64,000 nt of DNA from Melieria omissa (taxonomy: Eukaryota; Arthropoda; Insecta; Diptera; Ulidiidae), in contig OZ020269.1 of the NCBI GenBank assembly GCA_963971225.1, positions 78,344,450 through 78,408,449 on the forward strand, written 5' to 3'. How positions within the stretch are numbered: the first letter of the stretch is position 1; the number at the start of each line of letters is the position of its first letter. Positions 54,909 to 64,000 of this stretch are shown in pieces. Below the pieces are notes generated by a model. That model made no database searches. It had not been told where the DNA came from and worked only from the letters and a program-made list of their open reading frames with translations. Made by a program: the position numbers and the translations under genes.

Positions 54909-56180
54909 TGCGCCTATGAAACCGGTAACGACATCTAGCGGTAAATAGCCGAATATTTATAAACTTCGGAACCGTACCAAATGTCATGTTTACTTCTTCT
55001 GTCATATGTCAACAATATTCAGTTCACAATTTGTCAAGTTTCATCCAACAACGCATTGTTTGACGCTCCGGAAAAAGTCGGATTACGTGCCTACAAATTA
55101 CGATTTGCGGACACAGTTAATTTTGTGTTACCATTTGAAGAAAAACGCTTCTGAATCGCATCGAATGCTTGTGGAAGCTTACGGCGAGCATGCTCTTGGT
55201 CGCACACAGTGTAACGAGTGGTTCAATAAATTTAAAAGTGGTGATTTTGATGTGAGAAACGAGGAGCGTGGCCGGCCACCAAAAAAGTTTGAAGACGCCG
55301 AATTGCAAGCATTGCTCGATGAAGATGATGACCAAACGCAAGAACAGCTCGCAGAACAATTGGGTGTTGACCGTCGGACCGTCGGAAAACGTTTAAAAGC
55401 AATGGGAAAAATTTTAAAGGTCGGTAGATGGGTGCCACATGAACTGACTGAAAGGCAGCAAGAAAACCGAAAAACCACTTGTGAAATGCTGCTCGCCCGG
55501 TACAAAAGAAAGTCTTTTTTGCATCGAATCGTAACTGGTGATGAAAAGTGGGTCTATTTCAAGAATCCCAAACGAAAAAGATCGTATGTTAACCGCGGCG
55601 AAAGTGCGCAATCGACCGCAAGGCCAGATCGCTTCGGAAAGAAGGCCATGCTATGTGTTTTCTGGGACCTGCGTGGTGTCATATGGTATGACCTTCTAAA
55701 ACATGGTGAAACGGTTAACGGTGAACGTTACCAACAACAATTGGCCGATTTGAACCGTGCTATACGCCAAAAACGCCCAGAATATGAAGCCAGGCAACAA
55801 AAAGTGATTTTCCTAGATGACAACGCACCACCACACCGCACTAGAGCCACCAAAGAATTGGTTGCATCGTACAACTGGGAAGCTCTTGCTCATGCGGCTT
55901 ACTCACCAGACTTGGCGCCTTCGGATTATCACATGTTCGCATCGATGGGCCACGCATTAACGGAACGGCGCTTCAATTCTCACGCAGAAGTCAAAAAATG
56001 GATCGATGATTGGTTTCAGGCAAAAGACGAAACATTTGTTTGGCGAGGCATCCATAAATTGCCTGAAAGATGGGAAAAATGTGTAGCTAGCGATGGCCAT
56101 TACTTTGAAGAATAAAATTGTAATCATTTCCTCACAATAAACGTGTTTTTTTCAAAAATAATTACCGGTTTCATAGGCGG
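54909..56180 (+). mobile_element. Near full-length mariner
   Basis: 1272 bp between TA at 54907-54908 and 56181-56182. The inner TIR CGCCTATGAAACCGGTAA is perfect at both ends; the outermost two or three bases differ by one indel. It carries one long transposase ORF, the usual layout for an autonomous mariner. Confidence 0.9.
55006..56115 (+). CDS. Mariner transposase, full-length frame
   Basis: 369 residues. Two helix-turn-helix units at ~30-135 (NEWFNKFKSGDFDV; GVDRRTVGKRLKAMG), then WVPHEL at 142-147, the mariner linker motif. Catalytic D179 (VTGDEKWVYF), D272 (FLDDNAPPHR) and D307 (YSPDLAPSDYHMF): 34 residues between the last two, as in D,D34D mariners. It ends DGHYFEE, the normal C-terminus. 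The first ~24 residues (MSTIFSSQF...) look like leader read-through. Related proteins start near SDYVPTNYDLR, where this copy has AAG (Lys) in place of a possible ATG. Closest in style to the rosa/mellifera group by memory, which is inference. All catalytic residues are present, so activity is possible if translation starts. Confidence 0.9.
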   Translation: MSTIFSSQFVKFHPTTHCLTLRKKSDYVPTNYDLRTQLILCYHLKKNASESHRMLVEAYGEHALGRTQCNEWFNKFKSGDFDVRNEERGRPPKKFEDAELQALLDEDDDQTQEQLAEQLGVDRRTVGKRLKAMGKILKVGRWVPHELTERQQENRKTTCEMLLARYKRKSFLHRIVTGDEKWVYFKNPKRKRSYVNRGESAQSTARPDRFGKKAMLCVFWDLRGVIWYDLLKHGETVNGERYQQQLADLNRAIRQKRPEYEARQQKVIFLDDNAPPHRTRATKELVASYNWEALAHAAYSPDLAPSDYHMFASMGHALTERRFNSHAEVKKWIDDWFQAKDETFVWRGIHKLPERWEKCVASDGHYFEE

Positions 56181-56182
56181 TA

Positions 56183-57281
56183 TTTTATTTAAAAAGAAAA
56201 TTTGTTTTTTACTATTTTGGGCATGGGAATGGAAGAGTTAAGAGATAATTGATTTAACGAGCACGCCGAGTACTCCCCACTGAAAAATGGCTAAACAAAT
56301 TCGTGTAACTAATTTTTGCAGCGCGAAGCATGCAAAATTTTTAAGTGACAGGTAGCACAACTGCCAGACAAATGACACAATTTCTGAAAAATTACAGGTT
56401 TTTATAAAGAAGCGCACCGCAAATTTCGATTTGAATTAAGTGGAAACCAAAAGCTTTAAGGCTGTAAATGATAATAACAACAACATTAGCATGTCACAAC
56501 ATACTAAAATGTTTCGGACGTATGTTAATTGTGGCTTTAACAGCATAAATGCAAATAATTAATAGAGCAGCACAGCAGAGCAACAACCAAGCGAAAACAC
56601 GAACAGAAGCGACGTAGAAGAACTCAACCTCAACGCACTTCAGCAGTACTCAGACAATAACGCGGCGGCATTAAGGAAATTACAACGCGCGGGAACACTC
56701 AGTCAGCCAACCTGACAGCCAAGCCAATATACAAATATTCTGCGCGTGTCTCTGGGTACACAGAAACCCTGTAGGATAGATGCACCAAACATTGTGATTC
56801 TTCTTGGCAACTGTCTTAAAAGTCGTGTGTGTTAAGACTTGAGAACTGTTAAAGTTTAAAATCATAATTTATAATTAATGCATTTGATCCAAATACTAAC
56901 AAAGTAGCTGGAAAAATTGTATAACTTTGTAAAAAAATTGAATTTGATATGGTAAAGTAATATTTATTATTTTGAAAATGCATTTAATTATATGTATATA
57001 TTTGTTTGTAACTAAGGGAGCAACAATGAAATTTTAAATTTTCCTAAGTTAAGATTTTATTCCTCGGATCATCGTCTGGACCACGTTCAAGTGAATTTCT
57101 TTCGCACACAACCGGATTCTTGCAGTTAACTGATTATTGGATTTTGCTTCTCAAGCTCCCTTGTCCACCTCCCGACACAAAATACTCCAAAAATCTTCAA
57201 TTGGTCTTGCCTTTGGGATGTTTGGATGTTTGTTTAAAATGATTTGATTTTTAAATACTCATATGTAACAATATTTTGACA
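56183..57281. other. No gene recognised
   Basis: AT-rich with no repeat border found. Confidence 0.45.
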
Positions 57282-57283
57282 TA

Positions 57284-57831
57284 TTGGGTGTACAAGTAGA
57301 AAACCGCCGTTTTTTTTCATAATTTGAGGCTTTATTGCGTATAGCCAGGGAAATGGATAGCTGAGTCACACCCAAAGAATCCGCGAGTTCTTGTTGCGTC
57401 TGACAAGAATCTTCATCCAACAGAGTCTACAAAGCTGCATCTTCAAACTTTTTCACGGGCCCCGGCCGATCCTTGTCTTTCACGTCATAATCACCATTTT
57501 TGAATTTCACGAACCATTCTCGACACGTTCTTTCACTGATACACGACTCACTATAAGTTGCTACAATCATTCGACTCGCTTCAGCTGCAGATTTTTTCGA
57601 ATGAAACGCGAAAAGCAAAATCTCCCGCAAATGACGCTTAATCGGTTCAAATTTCGACATCTTCACGCACCAACAAAAAAATGGACAATAAGAATAAACA
57701 AGCGAGATGATGTGGAGTTGTTAACCGATATCTTAGCTTGCCATGTGATGTTTCTGATCGGAATTCTCTCACCGATTTCCAAAGGTGGTACCACCCAGTG
57801 GAAAACGGCGGTTTTCTACTTGTACACCTGA
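57284..57831 (-). mobile_element. Mariner deletion derivative
   Basis: TIRs of 30 bp (TTGGGTGTACAAGTAGAAAA... and inverse, 28/30) between TA at 57282-57283 and 57832-57833. Only the N-terminal third of the transposase remains. Confidence 0.9.
57427..57666 (-). pseudogene. Mariner transposase N-terminal fragment
   Basis: Starts MSKFEPIKRHLREILLFAFH with a first helix-turn-helix (SERTCREWFVKFKNGDYDV) and the KKFEDAAL linker, then a stop. Beyond it the frame continues as TLLDEDSCQTQQELADSLGV (second helix-turn-helix) until ~57340. The catalytic domain is deleted. Confidence 0.85.
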
Positions 57832-57833
57832 TA

Positions 57834-58317
57834 CAATTATTGAAACTGTCAAAGCCTATACTTTTTTTATTTGAAATTGGTCCAACACTTTGTTGGCAAC
57901 TATAATTCGTTTCTTTAATTTACCATCCGTATGCACTCTCTGACTATCTCGTATGCAAATCTGCTTAGCAGATGGACTTTTGTCTTGGTACCTCGACTTT
58001 CTAAAAACTATCCTTTTGCCGTCCCTATTTTTTAATTTTAATTGGTCACTTTAATCTTTTGACCTTGTATAATTTTTTGTAAATATTTCTTTTTTTATTA
58101 TTATGTTTCTATACACATTACTTTTTAGACGTCACAATATTTTATATTTCTAAGTGTTTTAAGCCTCAAGTAACAGACTATGGATATTAATCAAGTGCAA
58201 TCTAACGGCAAATCTTTTTTTGTGTGATGAGCGAAACCCTAGCTTTAACCCACGACCATATATAGAATCTAGTAATGTGTGCTTTAATAATTTCGATATT
58301 AAAAGATCACTGGATCG
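57834..58317. other. No gene recognised
   Basis: AT-rich stretch before the LINE leader. Confidence 0.4.
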
Positions 58318-58757
58318 GTAGTAAAGTGCCAACACAGCTACGCGTGGGCAGACGCGCCTTTTTGTGCTTCCGGTGCTCTCGCGCGTGTATTAATGTTCGT
58401 CCGCCTGCTGTGTTTGTCTTTTTACACGGTGTCAGCTACCCCGCGTGTGCCAACAAACAAATTGCGTTAAACAAATATAAATTAAAAACGCAACGAAATC
58501 GATCATCGAATCATAAAATGCCGTTAACTCGCCGTCCGCCGCATTAAACTCTGCTTGCGTTGTGTTGTTTGTAGTTCTCTTTCCGTGTCTCCCTCCTCCG
58601 TCCGTATTCAGTGGCGATACATGCGGTCTTGTTCTACACTGAAAAATTGACTGTTCTGTGGTAAAGGCATAACACTTACCACAAAGCATAATCAATTTCT
58701 TAGTGCGGTAGATCGCATACCCCCGCTACTTTCCTTGTCCTTTAACCCACCCAGGCC

Positions 58758-58937
58758 ATGGTGCTGGACAAATTTCGCATAGCCTTCTGCAACGTGCGCG
58801 GGATCAGGGCGAACTTGTTTGCTGTATACGCGTTTGTTAACCTCCATAAACCCCATGTAATGGCACTAAGTGAAACCCAGGTGTGTGGGGATGCAGATCC
58901 ACTGGATTTTCACATCCCTGGTTACCACCTAAGCTGA
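58758..58937 (+). pseudogene. LINE endonuclease domain, N-terminal piece
   Basis: 59 codons from ATG 58758: FRIAFCNVRGIRANLFAVY, then PHVMALSETQVCGDADPLDF and FHIPGYHLS. The N-R-G near the start and LSETQ (catalytic Glu) are the first two motifs of APE-type LINE endonucleases. A stop follows and the remaining ~170 residues are deleted. Confidence 0.8.
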
Positions 58938-58985
58938 GCTAACTGAAGTGGACGTAATGAATTTTACGCCCACTTCAATTGGAAA

Positions 58986-60050
58986 TTGTGTTTTCTTGAT
59001 AAAAACATAAATGCCGCAGCCAAAATGGTTGAAAAAATAATATTATTGGGAATGCGGTCCTTCATCCCCAATAAGCAAATTTGCATTGAACCAGATATTG
59101 TCCTTAGATCTGGTTTAATGAGACATGCTGAATTGCTGTCAGGTCAGGAAGCTTTCAGAGCATGGCAGGCAAATAAAAATGCCACCACTGAACAGCTGCG
59201 TAAACAGGCTGGAAATCGATGCAATGCCATCCTAAGGCGCCAAAAGTTTCAGCACGAACAGCGCCAAAGGAAAAAAGTTCTTCAATGCCAGCGTGGTAGT
59301 AAGAACTTCTGGTCATTCGTTAAGAAGGTGAAGAACCAAACATCATCTTCAATTCCAACTCTTCGTAGCAATGATCAAATCATCACTCACTTGGTTGATA
59401 AATCTAATTTGTTGGCGAAAATTTTCGCATAGAATTCCTCCCTGCCCCCCAGCGATCAACCACTACCCGTAGTCGAGAACGTATCTTGCTCTATGCCAGA
59501 AACTCATTTTCGGACACGGGTAGAGTGCTTGCAAATCTCGATGTAAATAAGGCTTCAGGGCCGGACGGCATTCCAGCCCTTATTTTGAAAAAATGCGCTA
59601 CTTCGCTGGCTTGTCCATTACCCATTACGCAAACTTTTCAACATGTCATACACCACACGTGTATTTCCGACATGCTGGAAGGTAGCAAATGTTCAACCAG
59701 TTCCTAAAAAAGGCAAGACTACTGACCCTGCGACCTATAGCAAACGACTACCGACCTATAGCAAACTGTTCAGTGCTTTCCAAAGTAATGAAAAGCACTG
59801 TAAACTTCAACCTTGTGAAATATTTGGAGCACAATAGACTGCTAAGTGACCGCCAATACGGCTTTCGAAGACAGCGATCGACGGGAGACCTTATGGCGGT
59901 CTTCACCGAGAAATGGAACCATAGCATTCTAAACCTCGGTGAAAGCAAGGTTGTTGCATTGGATATTTCTAAGGCATTTGACTGGGTGTGGCATAGAGCA
60001 CTCGTGTCTAAATTGATTGCCTATGGCGTCGGTAGTATCTTCTCTCGTTA
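58986..60050 (+). pseudogene. LINE RT, N-terminal and palm pieces
   Basis: The first frame (58986-59432) covers the inter-domain region (AFRAWQANKNATTEQLRKQA; NFWSFVKKVKNQTSSSIPTL). The next pieces are LANLDVNKASGPDGIPALIL (59525-59584) and, after a frameshift near 59690, PIANCSVLSKVMKST, RQYGFRRQRSTGDL and motif A VVALDISKAFDWVWH (59950-59994). Motif B, AGVPQGSDL, is at about 60129-60155. The YADD region is deleted after it. Confidence 0.8.
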
Positions 60051-60230
60051 GATTACGAGCTTCCTCTATGATTGCTCTATTCGTGTTGTAATAGACGGCA
60101 TAGCCTCGGAAAAGCATTCCCTTAGTGCGGGAGTGCCGCAGGGTTCGGACCTCTTGTCGTCGACGAAGAATCCCATCTACTCGTTTGCACCATTTGTCAT
60201 TCATACTCCTTTACAAAGCGCCCCAGCTCT

Positions 60231-60450
60231 GTGGAGATGGAAAGAGAACGGCGCTGTATGAATGACACACTTATTAGCGACCAAACAATCTCTAAGTGGG
60301 GTCAAGCGAATAGGGTCGATATTAACCCTCGCAAGACCCAATGTTGCCTGTTATCTTACAAACGAATTTCCCCACATCCCAACACATCCCTGGTTATGGG
60401 TGGTGTGAGTATTGCGGAATCGGTAGCTCTTGATGTTCCGGGCATGTCCA
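60231..60450 (+). pseudogene. LINE RT post-catalytic segment
   Basis: ISKWGQANRVDINPRKTQCC followed by LLSYKR and VMGGVSIAESVALDV matches the segment after the missing YADD motif. It ends at the TTAA element. Confidence 0.8.
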
Positions 60451-60454
60451 TTAA

Positions 60455-61171
60455 GGGGGGTTTCTACCTTGTGCGGTCAAAAAAATCGAATTTTTCTTTT
60501 CATGCATTTTTGGATTAATGCATGATTGTAGAATACGCTCCCAAAATTTGAAGTTGAAATCTTTCGAATTACGGAAGCAATTTATCGAAACAGGTAGCGG
60601 TGTCGAGCGCGCCGAGTACTGAAGCAAAACTTTGAACGCGTTTTTCTCAAAACTACATTTTTTGACCTTGCGGAAGTGATTTAGGCCACACGAGTTGAGC
60701 AATAGCTACGAAATTTTAAACAGTCATTTATCAAGGTCTTAGCTATGGCCCGAACTAGGATCTTCAAGAAATAATAATTTGTTTTCATTAAAAATAGAAA
60801 TTTGTATTGAGAAAAGTAGGTAAAAGTTGAGTTTTTTAGTCAAAATCGCATATATCCTTCATTTTTAATTTTTTTTTAAATCCTAGTTCCAGCCATAGAC
60901 AAAAGGATACAGAATAAGAAAAAATTTCATTTTTGTGTTTCAAGTCATCTCAAACAGCGGCAGGACTTCCGCGAGTAAGGAAGTCCTGCCGCCATTGCTC
61001 GATGGCCCCCTCCCCCCCTTTGCATATTTTGTCTTGAAACTTTTTTTTCCTTGTACAATAAACATATACCTACATCTGAAAAAATGTTCCAGTGTTTATC
61101 TTACAAACCTTCCCATCAAAATTTTTTCAAAAAAAACATGTTTTCTCGGCCGCAGAAGGTAGAAACCTGCC
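60455..61171. mobile_element. TTAA-flanked ~720-bp MITE, copy 2, inside the LINE
   Basis: The ends GGGGGGTTTCTACCTTGTGCGG and GCAGAAGGTAGAAACCTGCC lie between TTAA at 60451-60454 and 61172-61175. Same family as 35099-35821: shared AACGCGTTTTTCTCAAAAC and GCGGAAGTGATT, and a CTGCCGCCATTG-type block. Both copies are about 720 bp and lack coding capacity. Confidence 0.9.
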
Positions 61172-61745
61172 TTAAGAAAGATCTTCGTTGGAATGATCAT
61201 ATTTTTGGCGTGTCGAAAGAAGCAGCCAAGTGCCTCGGCTTCCTAAAGCGGTGCAAAAAATATTTCACTCCTTCTGATCTCCGTATTATTTACACTACCT
61301 ATATCCGACCTAAAATGGAGTTTAACTCGCACCTATGGGCGGGGGCTTCAAAAACCCATTTGGAGCTCCTGGACCGGGTGCAAAACCGTGCGATAGCGCT
61401 GATAGGGGACAGTAGGGCATTCAGCTCTATTGACTCCCTAGAACATTGTCGAAACGTAGCGTGTGTGGTGTTATTTTACCGATACTTCTTCGGTAATTGC
61501 TCAGTGGAGATGAGCAGTTTGATGCCATCCCGGGTATTCCCACGGGCAACCCGTTTGAACACTGGCGCTCATGCATTTCACGTTGAAACGATGTTCCAGT
61601 GCACTACGCATGGCCCGCACAGCACGGCTGTGGAATGGTCTCCCTGCGGATATCTTCCCCAGCACTTTTGATCTCGATGGGTTCCAGGCAAGAGTCCATA
61701 ACCACTTCACTTTTAACCCTATCTCCTCACCTTTATATCGTTCCT
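61172..61745 (+). pseudogene. LINE RT C-terminal region
   Basis: KKDLRWNDHIFGVSKEAAKC, LGFLKRCKKYFTPSDLRIIY and TTYIRPKMEFNSHLWAGASK are typical of the RT thumb and C-terminal region. SRTARLWNGLPADIFPSTF near 61610-61670 (after a frameshift) is the usual LINE C-terminus, with a stop at about 61744. Confidence 0.85.
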
Positions 61746-61840
61746 GAACCAACGCAATGCCTCGCATTAATAGGGGTCATCCCCTGCGCGTTTGTTCGAG
61801 TTAAAAATAAAAAAAGTAGAGTGAAACCCGCTTAGGTTCC

Positions 61841-63390
61841 TTCCCTCTTCAGTATCTATCCCGCTTAAATAATCAATATTAGGGGGCGATATGTGTGCTT
61901 AAGTACTCAATCCGCATCAATTAAGTACCTCAAACCGGCTCAAAGCACTTGCATTTATAGATGCGGTTCATATGCGGGTTTTACTAATGACTTAGCTATT
62001 GATGGGGAGGCAGGAGCTCTACAATAGATTTTTCTTTATGGCTTCCTGTTCCAAATAAAATATTAACGCCTATTTTTGGACTAGTGCATTAAGAAATCGA
62101 ACTGCATTTTCTCGAATAACAGAGGACACCTTTTTAAAGTCAATACTTGACCTTCTTAAGAACTCCAAAATTTTAAGAACTCCAAAGTTTTATTGGAGTT
62201 GCTAATTAATAGCATGGCAAAACAAGAATCAGTGTTGCCAATCTAGCCTTTTTTTGTCATCCAACCGGGAAATTTGAGAGTGAGCCGCTAGCGTTTTTCT
62301 AGCCTTTTTCAATTTCCCGTGGCCTTTTCTAGCCTTTTTCTAATCCTAACAGAATAATGAAAATATCATCGTAGAAATGAAAAAAAAGGGAGTTTATTTT
62401 GTGTCGTAAAGAAAGAAACACTTTTTGTATTAACTACTATATAACTAAGAGTCAAAACCAAAAAACTCTGTCAATTCACGGATGGGTGTTTGAAATTCTT
62501 GAAATTCTGTCTAGAATCCCAGGGGTGAATGAAAAATTTGTTTACTATTACATTTCAATCAACCTAATTCGTTGTGTTCTTGAAAGTAATCACCAAATCG
62601 TTTTGGAAAATCTATATCTATCGTAATGACTGGGTTATGTTTTTGAGGAATAGAGTTTTTAAGTCGTCGTGTACAAGACCCTTTATTAAGCACATAAATG
62701 AATTGTAATTGAAATGTAGTATTTTTTGTTATTGTTTTTATGTATCTAAAATACTTGTGAATGTTTGTTTTTGCTATTGATTTTATGTACCTAAAGCACC
62801 AGTAGCACAATAGTTATGTACATATGTATGTCCATAAAAATGTTTGAAATAAAACTAAAAAGAAAAAACGTCGACAATTTTTCTAACCTTTTTTAAAATC
62901 GACTTGCTGTTCGGGAATAGAAGAAAGAGGGACTGCAGCGACTTGAAAACGATTATTTTGATAAATGCACGGCTACACGACCAAAACTGTTGCAGTCGCC
63001 AACCTTAGAACTGCTTTTAATTTCATAGGCGCAAAAACCATATCAACTGGCATCGCTGCCCAGTGGGTGAAGAGTAATTTTTATTACTTTTTTCCTTGTT
63101 CACTCCTCTCTGGAGCATAGGGCCTCCACAAAACTATTGCGTTGTGTTGATGACGTTAATCGGTTGTGTTGCTCTGCCAGGCTAGGTGATTGACAAGCCG
63201 CAGGTCATTATAGCTGCTTTTTATTCCAGTTTTATATAAGAAATTCTTCAATTTTTTTGTTTTTTTCGATTACTAATAAATGCTGTGAAATGGGTAAAAC
63301 ATTAAGAATGTTTATTATAAAGTTAGTGGAGAGCTTGCAAAATAATTAAATATTTAAATATTGTCATTTGATAAATATATGAGGGGTTTT
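61841..63390. other. No gene; TCTAGCCTTTTTC repeated near 62250-62342
   Basis: TCTAGCCTTTTTC occurs three times within 100 bp (near 62240, 62298, 62328), with AGTGTTGCCAATCTAGCC at the left. Otherwise AT-rich with no ORF of note. Confidence 0.45.
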
Positions 63391-63396
63391 ATTAAC

Positions 63397-64000
63397 CTTA
63401 GAACCGTGAGTTGGGCACTCAGTGCCCATATTCATTTTTTATGTTCAATTTCGGGGATTTGGGAAGGCCAATTTGTATCACAGGGCAACAAATTTCGATT
63501 TTTTGTCGGCTTTTCTGGTTTTGACACCAGTTCTAGGGTAATTAGGGGCCGCTGATTTCGAATCCGCAAACCGTTTTCAAAACTTAGTTTCCGTTTTCGC
63601 AAAAAATGGGTGTGTAATTTTTTCGGATTTTCCCTGACTTTTTTCACGTTTTCGATTGTAATTTCTAAACCAATAAACCGGTAGGCATGATTTTCACTTT
63701 GTGGCATTTACAGCACCTCACGGCTTCTTTTCCAATGTAATTTGCTTTTATAAGTTTTACAATTCCGCGGTAATTGGACGTCAAACTCAGAAAATATGGA
63801 ATTTCACGGCGATTTCTTTGATGTCGAAAAACATGCACATTTTTCGTAAATCAATAATCGAGTTAGGTATAACACGAAAGCGGAAACATCAAGTAATACA
63901 ACACAGCCAAATTATTTGGTGTAATTCGCATTCTCATCGAAATAATACCATAAATGTACCATAGTCATTTTCATCATTTTTCATATATTTTCCTTAAAAA
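63397..64000. mobile_element. Possible left part of a TTAA element running off the window
   Basis: TTAA at 63393-63396 followed by CCTTAGAACCGTGAG and the palindrome GGGCACTCAGTGCCC (63413-63427), the layout of the other TTAA elements. The right end is not in the window. Confidence 0.45.

Larger units (their letters stand above)
58318..61840 (+). mobile_element. LINE (APE endonuclease/RT type), degraded and interrupted
   Basis: Order on the plus strand: GC-rich leader (58318-58757), endonuclease start (58758-58937), spacer and RT pieces (58986-60450), a TTAA element (60455-61171), RT C-terminal region (61172-61745) and an A-rich 3' end near 61800-61820. Internal deletions removed most of the endonuclease and the YADD block. 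ORF1 is not recognisable, apart from a possible short start (MPLTRRPPH, 58518). The 5' border is a guess. Confidence 0.75.

Noticed and set aside
55117..55611. Minus-strand open frames of 65-108 codons
   Set aside because: Antisense shadows of the mariner transposase.
62231..63050. hAT element starting CAGTGTTGCC
   Set aside because: No inverse end or 8-bp duplication could be found.

Overview
The window reads as intergenic or heterochromatin-like DNA of an insect, most likely a higher dipteran (a tephritid-type fly is my inference, not shown). The grounds are the AT-rich sequence, long stretches without genes, many Tc1/mariner copies, short GT-AG intron candidates, tRNA-derived SINEs and LINE fragments. 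I see no certain host gene. Almost every recognisable feature is a transposable element, and many are nested inside one another. Boundaries below come from terminal inverted repeats (TIRs) and target-site duplications (TSDs) read by eye.

Layout. 0-11 kb: degraded mariner and Tc1-like relics, a mariner with ~190-bp TIRs (2686-3633), a Helitron-like repeat cut by a SINE and a MITE, and a degraded DUF4817-type transposase (9041-10398). 11.6-17.15 kb: a P-element-like transposon with 31-bp TIRs and an uninterrupted THAP/DDE transposase gene. A 499-bp TTAA element has inserted near the 3' end of that gene and supplies its present C-terminus. 17.2-19.66 kb: a three-level nest (Helitron-like repeat, TA-flanked element, second TA-flanked element). 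19.79-23.09 kb: a hAT-like element with a perfect 8-bp TSD, carrying a Tc1-like element and a MITE with 31-bp TIRs and an 8-bp TSD. 23.5-26 kb: a SINE, then a Tc1-like element split by a mariner. 26.95-27.39 kb: a solo LTR. 27.85-29.74 kb: a SINE split by a 1.56-kb element that itself holds an element with perfect 51-bp TIRs.

30-42.5 kb is dominated by short TTAA-flanked elements, a piggyBac transposase fragment hit by one of them, another SINE, a deletion derivative of the DUF4817-type element and a second Helitron-like copy. 44.06-45.42 kb is a 5'-truncated LINE reverse transcriptase with a 13-bp TSD. 54.9-56.2 kb is a mariner with a full-length transposase ORF. 57.3-57.8 kb is a mariner deletion derivative. 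58.3-61.8 kb is a second, broken LINE hit by a TTAA element of the same family as the one in the piggyBac gene.

How the parts relate: the P-like transposase, the mariner at 55-56 kb and possibly the 240-residue mariner ORF at 24.5-25.2 kb are the only copies that look near coding-complete. The rest are non-autonomous or dead. The most unusual pattern is a set of TTAA-flanked elements that begin CCC and carry their own internal palindromes; two TTAA insertions (one of this type, one of a different family) have each given a transposase gene a new C-terminal tail. Three short spliced or small ORFs (43.6, 49.4 and 54.1 kb) are the only candidates for host coding sequence, all with low confidence.
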